NCBI GenBank assembly: GCA_017885655.1
Contig: JAFNFQ010000059.1
Span: 1 to 33,571, forward strand
Direction of reading: 5' to 3'
DNA length: 33,571 nucleotides
From: Methanobacteriota archaeon
GTDB lineage: Archaea > Thermoplasmatota > Thermoplasmata > RBG-16-68-12 > JAFNFQ01
The notes beneath the pieces are model-generated. The model did no database searches and was not told where the DNA came from. It worked only from the letters and a program-made list of their open reading frames with translations. This document shows, in pieces, positions 23,227 to 32,137 of the stretch (its first letter is position 1; each line of letters starts with the position of its first letter). Made by a program: the position numbers and the translations under genes.

Positions 23227-26200
23227 TTACCGTTTTTTGCCGTGTTCGGAAGTCTTTGACTGTCGCCGTGCGAGCTCACCCGCTTTCCTCCTCTTTGAAC
23301 GCCTGCGAATCGCAAACGCGACCGCCACGACGAGGACGATGGAGATGACCAGGAGCAGCGCGAGCATCTGGAGGGGAATCGCTTGCTCGCCCGAGGGGGG
23401 TCGGGTCGGCGGGAGCGGAGTCGTCGTGGCCCGGAGCGAGATCGTGCCCGCGTCCGTCTCAGTGCCATTCTCAACGACCACGCTCGCTTCCTTGGATTCG
23501 TAGCCTGAGAGAGCCGCCCCGACCGCATAGGCGCCCGCCTCGACGCTCGAGAACATGAACGCGCCGGACTGGTCGGTATGGGTTGTCGCCTGAACGATCT
23601 CACCGACTAGAAGGGAGACTGTCGCGCCCTGCAGGGGATGCAGGCCCTCGTCTGTCACCTTCCCGCGTATGGATCCTGGCGCCGGGATCATCCCGGAGAC
23701 TTCCGAGGAGTAGTTCGACTCGATGCCGCCCGAATCGACGGATTTCAGGGCGTAGAAATACTGCACGCCCCTGGAGAGCCCGGAGTCCAAGTAGGTCGTG
23801 CCGGCGACCAAGGTGCTGATTCCCGCGTATGGCGGTCCTGAAGAGTTGCTTCGATAGACGACAAAGCCCGCCAGGTTCAGCAGGGGCGAGCCGTCCTCCC
23901 GCTTCGTCGGGGCGTCCCAGGAGAGCCTCAGGGAAGCGGCGCCTTCGGCGGCGACGGTCAGGTCTGTCGGCGGTTTCGGGCGAACGGGCGTCGGGGGTGG
24001 CACGTTCACAGTCACGGTCATCGTGTCGCTGCCGGAATTGCCGGCTCGGTCGCGCACCGTTAGCGTGACTACGGAGGTCCCCGCGTTCGCGAACGCGTAG
24101 GGCTGCACGGGGCCGTAGAGCGTCTTCGGGTCTGGACCGTCGCTGAATGTCCACGTGTGGTTCACGATCGCATCGTTGTCCGAGGACGCTGTGCCATCGA
24201 ATGCAACACTGTTACCAAGGATGATAATGACATCCGGTCCCGCTTCTGCGACAGGGCGAATCGTGTCGCGGACCTCGAAGGCGCCTGCGGAGGTGGCCTC
24301 GTTGCCGGAGGAGTCGAGCGCCGTGATCACGAATGAGTGCGTGCCGAGGTCCGGGTAGGCACGCCGGAAGTAGTGCCTGCCGGAGGTCGGATCGGGCGAC
24401 ATGGTGAAGTTGCCGAGGGGCGCGCCGCCAGGATCCTTCACCGCCACTCGGACAAGTTGCAGGAGGAAGTTGTCTGTCACGAGCGCGCTGACGTTGACGT
24501 CGAGGTGCACTTCCCGGGGAGAGGGCGTGGCGGCTGCGCCCGAGATGACCGGTCTCGTCGAGTCCCTCACGGTGAACCGTCCGCATGCCTTCGCCCCGTT
24601 GCCGCTCGTGTCCTCCGCAAAGATGCAGTATGCGTACGCCCCGAGCTCGTCGTACGTGCCGTCCCGGTGGTAGGCAGAGGTGTCGAAGGCCATCGTGACG
24701 TTGCCGAGGTCGGCTCCCGCGGGGGAGGTCACGGCTGCCTTGACGGAGGCGACGGCGATGTCGTCGCTCACGCTCGCGGATATCCTTACGGAGCCGTGGA
24801 CCTCCTGCGGGTCGGGAGAGGCGCCGTGCGCGTTTATGGCGGGCGGGGTGACGTCGACGGCGGTCGTCGTGATGCCGAAGCTCCCCGAGGCCTCGGACAC
24901 CTTCCCGCCGAAGTCGCCTGCGGTCATGTTGAAGGTGTGCCTGCCGAGGGCGGAGTAGCGGCGCGCCGAATAGTATCGTGACGAGGTCCGGTCAAGCGTC
25001 AGGGGCTGGTCGAGCAGGAGGACGCCGACGGGGTCGAAGACCCTGATCCTCGTCCAGTTCAGCATGTAGTTGTCCGTGACCAGGGCGGAGATGTTCACGG
25101 TGCCGCCGACGAGCTGCTCTGGCGGGACGACGCGCAAGTCCGAGATCGATGGCGGGATCGTGTCCTGCACGACGATGTCGCCTGTCGCGGAGTTCCAGTT
25201 GCCGGAGGAATCCCCGGCAACCAGAACGAAGGGGTAAGTCCCGAGCGCGTTGAAGGTGCGATTCAGGAAGTAGCGGGTGCTGGCGGGATCGTAGCCCATC
25301 GTGAAGTTCCCGACGCCGACGATGTCCAGCCAGACCCCTTGCAGAAGATAGTTGTCCGTCACTGCGGCCGAGACGTTGACGGTGCCGGAGACCTCCTGTG
25401 GCCGCGGATCGACCGCGAGGCCGGATATCAAGGGCGGGGTCGAGTCGCGGACCGTGAACGCTCCGGAGGCCGATTCCCAGTTACCAGAGGAGTCCGAGGC
25501 CCAGATCGCAAAAGAGTAGGTCGCGATGGACGAGTAGGTGCGGATGAAGTAGCAACGGCCGCTCGTCGCGTCGCGCGACATGGAGAAGTTCCCGACTCCC
25601 GCCACATCGAGGAAGACTCCCTGCAGCTGGTAGTTGTCGCCCACCAGGGCGGAGATGTTGACGCTTCCGAGGACCTCCTGCGGGCTGGGGTCGGACCTGA
25701 CGCCGGAGATGGTGGGCGATGTCGAGTCGCGGACCGCGAAGGCCCCGGACGCCGACGCCCAGTTGCCCGACGTGTCCGACGCCCAGACCGTGAAAGAGTA
25801 CGTGCCAAGCACCGGATACGCCCTCTCGAAGTAGTAGCGGCCCGAGGGGGCGTCGCGCAGCATCGAGAAGTTGCCGACTCCCGCCACGTTGACTCGCTCG
25901 GCCTGCAGCTGGTAGTTGTCCGTCACGGCGGCCGTGATGTTGACCCAGCCGAAGACCTCCTGGGGGTTGGGGTCGGCCCCGAGGCCGGATATGACCGGCT
26001 TCGTCCTGTCCGCCATGGCGAAGCTGCCGGAGCTCGTCGCCGCGTTCCCTGAAGGGTCGACCGCGCGTATCAGGAAAGTGTGGGTGCCCAGGGCCGTGTA
26101 GCTCCTCTTGAAGTAGTATCGGCCGCTGCCCTGGTCCCTGGTCATGAGGAAGCTGCCGAGGAACTGCCCGAGGGGGTTGGTGACGTTCGCGCTCGCCTCC

Positions 26201-27879
26201 TGCACGCTGGTGTTGTCTGTCACGACGGCCGAGACGTTGACCTCAAGCCCGACGTCCTGGGGATTCGGAACGGCCGTGACCGAGGAGATCGCGGGCGGGG
26301 TCGTGTCCGGCGGGATGTATCTCTCGAAGCTCGACCGCGGGTACGCGGCGGTGGAGCGGCTGCTCGCGTTGAGGAGGTTGGTGAACGGGTCGTAGAGGGA
26401 CAGCTTCGCGAAGTAAGGTCCTGAGAAGGAGGAGTTGTAGATCTCCATGCCGCCGAACCAGAGGGGGACCTTCCTCAGCCCGGTCGTGAGGGGTGTCGAG
26501 TTCTGTGTGGAGTTTATCAGGAAGGTCTGCCCGGCGTTCCAGAGCGAGCCCTTCACGATGTAGGTGAGCGACACCTTCACGGAGACCGACGCGTTGACGA
26601 CGAGGTAGTCGTAGAGGCCGTCCGGCGGGGTGTCCGTGTCGAGGCGGTAGTCGCTGTGGGGGGTCTGGAAACGTGCAGGGAGGACATCGAAGCTGGCCGC
26701 ATTGTAGGTCGTGCCCGTCAGGTACGTTCCCGTGCTCGTGACCGTGTCGTTGACGTCGACGATCTGCAGGTAGGCCTGGTATTGCCCCTTGATCCCGGCG
26801 ACCTTGATGGCGCTCCCGAGGAAGTGCAGCCAGACGCTCTTCGGGCCCGTCGAGAGGAAGGTCCGGTTCGCGGTGTACGCGATGAACGCCGGGTTGAGCG
26901 GCTTGTTCTCCCAGAGCTCCCCCTCGACCTTGAAGACGCCCGCCCTGGCCACGTTCGCCTTCACGACGATGACCAGGTAGTCGTAGAGCGAGTTCGCGTC
27001 GAGGTCGAGGGCGAAGTCCGAGTGGGGCGGGGAGAGGGTCGCGGGAGGAGCTTCGAAGCTTGTGTACGCATAGGAACCGGTCGCGTGCGTCCCCGTGGAG
27101 ATGAGGTTGTTGGCCGCGTCGAAAAGGCGGAGCAGGACGTGGTACGGGCCGTTGATGCCGGAGCTGTAGATCAGGAAGCCCGTGAAGTTGACCCTGACCG
27201 TGCGGGTGCCCACGCCCAGGTTCCTGGTGACGGCCTTCTGCTCTATGAGCACGGTCTCCGCCGAGTTGAAGAGGTATGACTTGAGCGTCAGGCCGCATGT
27301 GATGTTCACCTTGATCTTGACGTCGACCGCCAGGAAGTTGAACTTCCCGTTGCCGTCGGTGTCCACGCCGGTGTCGCTGTGGGGGGGCCACAGGGCCGCC
27401 CTCGGGACCTGGAACTGGCTCGCGAGGTATGCCTTCGTCGTGTAGGTGTCGGTGTCGAGTACGAGGAAGTTCTTGTCGTAGAGGGTGAGCGCCACACTGT
27501 ACGGTCCGTCCTTCCGCATCGCAGAGATGTCGAGGCCGTTGAAGTTGAGCTTCACGATCTGGTTGCCCGTCGGGAGGGTCTTGCTCGGCGAGTCGCTCGT
27601 GATGAGGGTGTTGTCCGGTGCGCGGAGGAGGCCCTCGATGACGAAGAGGCCCCCCGATGTGATCGTCAGCGAGACGTTGAGGACGAGGAAGTTGTAGAGG
27701 CCGTCCGGCGGGGTGTCCGTGTCGAGGCCGTAGTCGCTGTGGGGCGGGTTGAACGTGCCTGCCTCGGCGGCGACGACCCCCGAGAGCAACGTGCCCAGGA
27801 GGAAGGCGGCAACCAGGATGCATGGAAATGCTCGAGACGTGTGGCCGCTCTCCCCGGGTGCAACCCCACGATTCGACAT
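23227..27879 (-). CDS. Giant surface protein: four HSD-DxD repeats, seven PQEV Ig-like repeats, PKD, FN3, carboxypeptidase-regulatory domain, TM anchor
   Basis: This is a secreted, anchored protein of 1550 residues. After a signal peptide (about 1-39, FPCILVAAFLLGTLLSGVVA) it has four domains of about 120 residues opening with PPHSDYGLDTDTPPDGLYNF-type sequence (H at 47, 167, 286 and 408). About seven domains of 90-100 residues follow, with PNPQEVxGxVNISAxVTDN and GTYSFxVWASDSSGNW (about 520-1210). Then come a PKD domain (IRPVAEAGPD.., about 1210-1295), fibronectin type III (RPKPPTDLTVAAEG.., about 1300-1395) and a CarboxypepD_reg-like beta-sandwich (GSIRGKVTDEGLHPLQGATV, about 1400-1480). 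A TM helix (MLALLLVISIVLVVAVAFAI) and a very basic tail end it. The ATG at 27879 is chosen because TTTTATCTA lies about 55 bp upstream with GAGGGGGG between; ATG 27921 is possible. Confidence 0.87.
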   Translation of the reverse strand: MSNRGVAPGESGHTSRAFPCILVAAFLLGTLLSGVVAAEAGTFNPPHSDYGLDTDTPPDGLYNFLVLNVSLTITSGGLFVIEGLLRAPDNTLITSDSPSKTLPTGNQIVKLNFNGLDISAMRKDGPYSVALTLYDKNFLVLDTDTYTTKAYLASQFQVPRAALWPPHSDTGVDTDGNGKFNFLAVDVKIKVNITCGLTLKSYLFNSAETVLIEQKAVTRNLGVGTRTVRVNFTGFLIYSSGINGPYHVLLRLFDAANNLISTGTHATGSYAYTSFEAPPATLSPPHSDFALDLDANSLYDYLVIVVKANVARAGVFKVEGELWENKPLNPAFIAYTANRTFLSTGPKSVWLHFLGSAIKVAGIKGQYQAYLQIVDVNDTVTSTGTYLTGTTYNAASFDVLPARFQTPHSDYRLDTDTPPDGLYDYLVVNASVSVKVSLTYIVKGSLWNAGQTFLINSTQNSTPLTTGLRKVPLWFGGMEIYNSSFSGPYFAKLSLYDPFTNLLNASSRSTAAYPRSSFERYIPPDTTPPAISSVTAVPNPQDVGLEVNVSAVVTDNTSVQEASANVTNPLGQFLGSFLMTRDQGSGRYYFKRSYTALGTHTFLIRAVDPSGNAATSSGSFAMADRTKPVISGLGADPNPQEVFGWVNITAAVTDNYQLQAERVNVAGVGNFSMLRDAPSGRYYFERAYPVLGTYSFTVWASDTSGNWASASGAFAVRDSTSPTISGVRSDPSPQEVLGSVNISALVGDNYQLQGVFLDVAGVGNFSMSRDATSGRCYFIRTYSSIATYSFAIWASDSSGNWESASGAFTVRDSTPPLISGLAVDPRPQEVSGTVNVSAAVTDNYLLQGVWLDIVGVGNFTMGYDPASTRYFLNRTFNALGTYPFVLVAGDSSGNWNSATGDIVVQDTIPPSISDLRVVPPEQLVGGTVNISALVTDNYMLNWTRIRVFDPVGVLLLDQPLTLDRTSSRYYSARRYSALGRHTFNMTAGDFGGKVSEASGSFGITTTAVDVTPPAINAHGASPDPQEVHGSVRISASVSDDIAVASVKAAVTSPAGADLGNVTMAFDTSAYHRDGTYDELGAYAYCIFAEDTSGNGAKACGRFTVRDSTRPVISGAAATPSPREVHLDVNVSALVTDNFLLQLVRVAVKDPGGAPLGNFTMSPDPTSGRHYFRRAYPDLGTHSFVITALDSSGNEATSAGAFEVRDTIRPVAEAGPDVIIILGNSVAFDGTASSDNDAIVNHTWTFSDGPDPKTLYGPVQPYAFANAGTSVVTLTVRDRAGNSGSDTMTVTVNVPPPTPVRPKPPTDLTVAAEGAASLRLSWDAPTKREDGSPLLNLAGFVVYRSNSSGPPYAGISTLVAGTTYLDSGLSRGVQYFYALKSVDSGGIESNYSSEVSGMIPAPGSIRGKVTDEGLHPLQGATVSLLVGEIVQATTHTDQSGAFMFSSVEAGAYAVGAALSGYESKEASVVVENGTETDAGTISLRATTTPLPPTRPPSGEQAIPLQMLALLLVISIVLVVAVAFAIRRRSKRRKAGELARRQSKTSEHGKKR
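24480..26310 (-). repeat. Seven tandem PQEV-type Ig-like repeats
   Basis: The units have the pattern PPxISxxxxxPxPQEVxGxVN..AxVTDN....G.Y.F.V.A.DSSGNW.SASG.F.VRD, each about 270-310 nt. The middle copies (about 25150-26000) keep runs of near-identical DNA, indicating recent duplication; the outer ones are more diverged. Confidence 0.8.
26310..27745 (-). repeat. Four HSD-DxD domains, about 360 nt each
   Basis: The His codon of each HSD motif begins (minus strand) at 27741, 27381, 27024 and 26658: steps of 360, 357 and 366 nt. Each domain opens with HSD, then an Asp-rich loop (DTDTPPDG, DTDGNGKF, DLDANSLY, DTDTPPDG) and ends near GPY...L.LYD. The Asp-rich loop looks able to bind calcium (inference). 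Confidence 0.8.
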
Positions 27880-27995
27880 CGTCTTCGCGTCGACCCCCCT
27901 CAGAAGCCCGTTAGTAATCATCCGATCTAGATAAAACACTTCCGCCGATGGCGGGGGATCTGCCATCCTGAAATCACTTTCTTGGAGAGACCGCA

Positions 27996-28399
27996 ATGAC
28001 CCCCATGCCCAGGCTGACGCAGGGGCAGGTCGCACGGATGATAACCGCGAGGGAAGATGGGGTCAAGTCTGTGTGCTCGACGCCAAGAAGTGCGGCATCA
28101 CTCCTCGGCGCGCGAGGGATAGCGGTATGGCACATCTGCTCCAAGTCAAGACATCCTCAGATTGGGAGAAGGTGGAGAGGCTGTCCGGGACGATCAAGTC
28201 GAAGCTGAAGGCCATGTGGCCCGACGGGAAGAAGGAGTTCCGGGACCTGGACGAGGTGATCAAGTGGTACGACGAGGTGAAGCCTCACGAGTCACTCGAT
28301 TTCGACCACGCGGAGACGCCTGCGCACGCGTTCGTGAGGAAGCTGCGTCCCAAGGATAGGAAACTGTATCTGAAAAGACTTAGGGAGATTAGAGCATGA
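27996..28399 (+). pseudogene. Internally deleted, frameshifted integrase-type transposase relic
   Basis: The left part, from ATG 27996/28008, reads MPRLTQGQVARMITAREDGV and in a second frame LDAKKCGITPRRARDSG. Together these form the N-terminal HTH of an rve/IS481-type transposase. Around 28115-28135 the sequence jumps to the C-terminal end of the catalytic core: HICSKSRHPQ in one frame, then EKVERLSGTIKSKLK in another, where the last catalytic Glu of DDE lies. The tail DEVIKWYDEVKPHESLDFDH and TPAHAFVRKLRPKDRKLYLK follows and stops at 28399. The first two Asp residues and about 150 residues of core are missing, and there are at least two frameshifts. It is non-functional. Its left end overlaps only non-coding upstream DNA of the giant surface gene. 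Confidence 0.75.
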
Positions 28400-28691
28400 A
28401 CCCTTGGCCCTCCAGGAAACTAATCACAGGATTGTACGGGCCCTCGCCGTAGAGAAGGCGCGTATGACTTTTCCGGTATCCCCGCGGCCATCTAAGGGGA
28501 CCGGCGGTGTGGCGGCGGTCCCCGTCTGCGATTGGATGCGTGGTCCTCTTATAGCCCCAAGTTTCCTCGGGAGGAACCGCTCGGCTCGCCGATCATCGGG
28601 GGGCCGATGAAATCATTAAGTATTCGGCATCCCCTTTCAACCGTGTCACGGTGGAGGAGGGAAGTCGGTTTCTTCTTCCAGGGGCGGGGCG

Positions 28692-31600
28692 ATGAGGACG
28701 CTTGGGCGTGCCAGTGAACGACGGATGATAATCGCGGCAGTAATTGTCCTGACTCTTTCGGCTTTCATCCAGCCGCAGATCCTCTGCCCGACCTCCCGCT
28801 CCCCGGGAATCCCGTCCCTGAATCCGCCCGACGGTCTCGCTTCAGGCACGCTCGCCTATGCGACCTTCCTCGGTGGATTCTCTATGGATATCGGCTGGGG
28901 CATTGCGGTGGATGCGTCGGGGTCCGCGTATGTGACGGGCAGAACCACTTCCCCAGACTTCCCCGTCACCCCTGGGGCGTTCCAAACCGCGTATGGCGGG
29001 CAGGGGGACGCCTTCGTCGCGAAGCTGAGCCCTGATGGCTCTCAGGTCGTGTGGGCGACTTTCCTTGGCGGGTCTGGGGGCGAGGGTGCGGGTTCGGTCG
29101 CAGTCGACTCTTCCAACAACGTCTATGTCGCGGGCGCGACGGGATCGCTGGACTTCCCCACGACCGCCGGAGCGTTCGACCAAACAGCGAACGGAAGGAC
29201 GGACGCCTTCGTCGCGATGCTGAGCCCCGACGGCTCTCAGCTCCTATGGAGCACCTACCTTGGCGGCGCGGACAATGAAGACACCGACGCCTTGGCAATC
29301 GGCGGCTCGGGCAACGTGTACGTCACGGGCTCCACGACTTCACCAGACTTCCCCGTCACTCCGGGCGCCTTCGACGAAACTTGCGGCACCGACGGGACCT
29401 GCAACTGGGACGGGATGGTGAACCACGACGACGTGTTCGTCACGGAAATCAGCCCCGACGGGCACTCGCTCGTGTGGTCCACGTTTCTCGGCGCCGAAGA
29501 TCTGGATCATCCCTGGACCATAGTCGTAGACGCTGCAGGATTCCCCGTCATAGCGGGCATCACATCGTCGACGGGGTTTCCGGCGACCCCCGGCGCCTTC
29601 CAATCCACGTTCCGAGGAGGAAGAAGCGACGCGTTCATCGCAAAGCTGAGCCCGGATGGCAGCACGCTCGCGTGGGCGACGTTTCTCGGAGGGAGCGGTT
29701 CAGACGGCGGGTTCGTCACCCTCGACGCGGCGGGGGCAATCGCCATATGTGGCGGCACCGATTCCTTGGATTTCCCAGTGACGCCGGGCGCCTATCAGAC
29801 CACGCTCGGGGGCGATATGGACGCGTTCGTCGGGAAGATGAGTTCCGACGGGAGAACGCTGGTCTGGGCGACCTACCTCGGGGGGACTGAAAAGGATAGC
29901 TGCGATGCGGTGTCGGACGGTTCCGGGGCAATCCATGTCACTGGCTTCACGAACTCCTCCGACTTCCCTGTCACGCCCGACGCGTTCGACTCCTCGTACA
30001 ACGGCGGCGTAAACGACGCCTTCGTCGCGCAGTTGGATTCCACGGGGAGCAGGCTCATCTACGCCACATTCCTGGGCGGGATTGGCGAGGATGGCGCGGA
30101 CCACGCGGTGCTTGACGCCTCCGGGGACGTCTACGTGAGCGGTCGGACGAACTCGCCCGACTTCCCCGCGACGCCGGGGGCGTTCGACACGAGTTTCAAC
30201 GGCCTGCGGGACGCCTACGTGGTGAAATCCGTGGTGACGGCTCGGGTCAACACGCCACCCGCTTTGTCCTGGACCGGTGAGCCGAGCTACGTCGCGGACG
30301 GGTTGGACCCGGAGGCGGGCACGAATCGCACGACCTTCTCCTATAAGGTCGCCTATGCCGATGCCGACGGCGATCCACCGACGCAAATCAAGGTGAAGAT
30401 CGAGAAGCCCCTCGGCACACCGTGGGGGACGTTCCCGATGGCCTTCGCCGGGTGGGTCGGGGCACCGAACGACTACGCCGCGGGCGCGATCTACATGTTC
30501 TCCACGACGCTCCCCGCAGGCACGGACTTCTGGTATTCCTTCCGCGCCACGGACGGCTGGGACTGGGCGACAGGGCCGCCCACGATTCCAATCGATGCTC
30601 CGGACGTGGTCGCGGATAATCCCCCGGTCGCTTTGGCGCAAGCCTCGCCGACAGTCGCGCACATGGGCGACGTGATCACGTTCGATGCAACAGGTTCGAC
30701 TGACGACTTCGGCATCGTTGCGTACCAGTGGGACTTCGGCGACGGGGCGAACGACTCGAACTCCGTGATTACGCACACCTACGCGTCCCGCGGCACATTC
30801 ATCGCGACCCTGACGGTGTGGGATGCTTCGAACCAGAATGACACGGACACCGTGTCAGTCTTAATCGAAAACCGACCGCCGAACGCGAACGCAGGCCCCG
30901 ACCAGACGGTCACGAAGAAGACGCAGGTCACCCTCGACGGCACGGGCTCCTCGGATTCCGACGGCGACTCCCTGACGTATGCGTGGATGCAGACTGGCGG
31001 TTCCGTCGTGGCCTTACTTGGCGCGAACACCCCGACTCCAACGTTCACGCCGCCGACGAGCGGGATCTACACGTTCCAGCTGACGGTTGATGATGGAAAC
31101 GGCGGTGTGGCGGCGGACACGGTCGAGGTGACAGCGACGAACACGCCGCCCGTGGCCGAAGCGGGACCGGATCAGACGGCGCGGAAGAACACCCTCGTCG
31201 CGTTGGATGGCTCGCGCTCTTCTGACTCTGATGGCGACATTCTGACATTCACTTGGGCGCAGATCTCCGGACCTGCCGTGACTCTTACCGACGCAGGCAC
31301 CGACACCCCGACGTTCACGCCAGCGAGAGTGGGGACGTACGCTTTCCGCCTGACCATCGATGATGGCGACGGGGGAACATCCGAGGACGCTGTGTCCGTC
31401 ACGGTCTGGGGTCTCCCGCCGATCGCTAGCTTGGTGGCGAGGCCTCCGAGCGCAGAGGTCGGTGCGCAGATTGAGTTCGACGCCAGTGGTTCCGCGGATC
31501 CCGACGGCACCATCGTGGACTTCGCATTCCTGTTCAGCGACGACGCATCGATGAGCGGTTCCACTGCGGTGCGAAATCACTCTTATGCTGCCCCTGGCTC

Positions 31601-31997
31601 GTACGTGGTCACGCTGACCGTGACGGATGACGACGGGAACGTGAGCACTGCGAGCGTGACTGTCGAGATCACTTCGATACCGCCATCGGCCGAAGCGAAT
31701 TACAAACCACTGGTGGCGGTGATCTTCGCAATCATCCTGCTCTTAGCGGGAGTCTGGTCGTCGAGAAAGAAGCCCTGGAAGGGCGGGAAGGACGGGATGG
31801 CGGTTGCGAAGACTTTCATGATCTCGTCCATGCCTTTCATCCTGGCAGAAGCCGTCACGGGAGTCGTGTCTCTCCTCACAGGAATCCTGTCGATACCGCC
31901 AATCATTGGGTTCGGCACCGCCATCGACCTGGTCGTCCTTGTCGCGGGACTGGTGATGGGCGCCCACGGGATACTCAAGAGCCCCGGAGCCCGGTAG
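28692..31997 (+). CDS. Surface protein: seven-bladed SBBP propeller, PKD repeats, three-TM C-terminal module
   Basis: This product is 1101 residues. A signal peptide (MIIAAVIVLTLSAFIQPQIL) leads into seven SBBP repeats (about 52-520), each with W[AS]T[FY]LGG, a GS.YVTG..S.DFP turn and a TPGAF..DAFVAKLSPDG stretch: one closed seven-bladed beta-propeller. A domain of about 115 residues follows (SYKVAYADADGDPPTQIKVK to the DGWDWATG region). Four PKD units start near 643, 726, 816 and 906, the last three exactly 90 residues apart. At about 1002 NYKP begins a TM helix, a basic loop (SSRKKPWKGGKDG) and two more TM helices, the module shared with the gene at 16250-18784. A TATA-like CATTAAGTA lies about 75 bp upstream and GGGGCGGGGCG precedes the ATG. 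The ligand is unknown. Confidence 0.88.
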   Translation: MRTLGRASERRMIIAAVIVLTLSAFIQPQILCPTSRSPGIPSLNPPDGLASGTLAYATFLGGFSMDIGWGIAVDASGSAYVTGRTTSPDFPVTPGAFQTAYGGQGDAFVAKLSPDGSQVVWATFLGGSGGEGAGSVAVDSSNNVYVAGATGSLDFPTTAGAFDQTANGRTDAFVAMLSPDGSQLLWSTYLGGADNEDTDALAIGGSGNVYVTGSTTSPDFPVTPGAFDETCGTDGTCNWDGMVNHDDVFVTEISPDGHSLVWSTFLGAEDLDHPWTIVVDAAGFPVIAGITSSTGFPATPGAFQSTFRGGRSDAFIAKLSPDGSTLAWATFLGGSGSDGGFVTLDAAGAIAICGGTDSLDFPVTPGAYQTTLGGDMDAFVGKMSSDGRTLVWATYLGGTEKDSCDAVSDGSGAIHVTGFTNSSDFPVTPDAFDSSYNGGVNDAFVAQLDSTGSRLIYATFLGGIGEDGADHAVLDASGDVYVSGRTNSPDFPATPGAFDTSFNGLRDAYVVKSVVTARVNTPPALSWTGEPSYVADGLDPEAGTNRTTFSYKVAYADADGDPPTQIKVKIEKPLGTPWGTFPMAFAGWVGAPNDYAAGAIYMFSTTLPAGTDFWYSFRATDGWDWATGPPTIPIDAPDVVADNPPVALAQASPTVAHMGDVITFDATGSTDDFGIVAYQWDFGDGANDSNSVITHTYASRGTFIATLTVWDASNQNDTDTVSVLIENRPPNANAGPDQTVTKKTQVTLDGTGSSDSDGDSLTYAWMQTGGSVVALLGANTPTPTFTPPTSGIYTFQLTVDDGNGGVAADTVEVTATNTPPVAEAGPDQTARKNTLVALDGSRSSDSDGDILTFTWAQISGPAVTLTDAGTDTPTFTPARVGTYAFRLTIDDGDGGTSEDAVSVTVWGLPPIASLVARPPSAEVGAQIEFDASGSADPDGTIVDFAFLFSDDASMSGSTAVRNHSYAAPGSYVVTLTVTDDDGNVSTASVTVEITSIPPSAEANYKPLVAVIFAIILLLAGVWSSRKKPWKGGKDGMAVAKTFMISSMPFILAEAVTGVVSLLTGILSIPPIIGFGTAIDLVVLVAGLVMGAHGILKSPGAR
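28840..30240 (+). repeat. Seven SBBP propeller repeats
   Basis: There are seven copies of about 55-70 codons with the motif [YW][AS]T[FY]LG[GA], SPDFPVTPGAF and DAFVAKLSPDG. Copy 4 (from about 29470) is the most divergent (WSTFLGAEDLDHP), and copy 3 carries a 12-residue Cys-containing insertion (CGTDGTCNWDG) that is unusual in a secreted propeller. Confidence 0.82.
30870..31680 (+). repeat. Three PKD units with exact 270-nt period
   Basis: The codon after the leading prolines falls at 30882, 31152 and 31422, the same 270-nt step as in the gene at 9137-12502. The units resemble that gene's (VTKKTQVTLDGTGSSDSDGD, WMQTGG, DDGNGG). This suggests one domain cassette spread between genes. Confidence 0.75.
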
Positions 31998-32103
31998 CCA
32001 ACACCGCGCGTGCTCTATTCTGCATTCCTCTCTGTCGGTTTTGGAGGAGGAGTGCATGCTACGCTCATCCACGATTCCGACATGGCATCCAAGGCAGGCG
32101 GAA

Positions 32104-32116
32104 ACCATTATATGCA
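32104..32116 (+). promoter_or_regulatory. TATA box before the last surface gene
   Basis: CCATTATATGCAA lies about 25-30 bp before the ATG pair at 32135/32138. A GGAGGA at 32129-32134 directly precedes them, so the leader is very short; the spacing favours the second ATG for ribosome binding. Confidence 0.5.
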
Positions 32117-32137
32117 AAGAAACTCAATGGAGGAATG

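Noticed and set aside
24480-27745. CRISPR-like or satellite repeat
   Set aside because: The regular repeats are protein-coding domains in one open frame, with unit sizes of 270-366 nt and no short identical repeat/spacer structure.
26243-27823. 526-residue minus-strand open frame
   Set aside because: It is a +1 shadow of the giant surface gene, rich in Pro/Arg/His, and repeats with the same period as the real gene.
29700-30776. 358-residue minus-strand open frame
   Set aside because: It is antisense to the SBBP/PKD gene; low-complexity Arg/Val/Gly composition without motifs.
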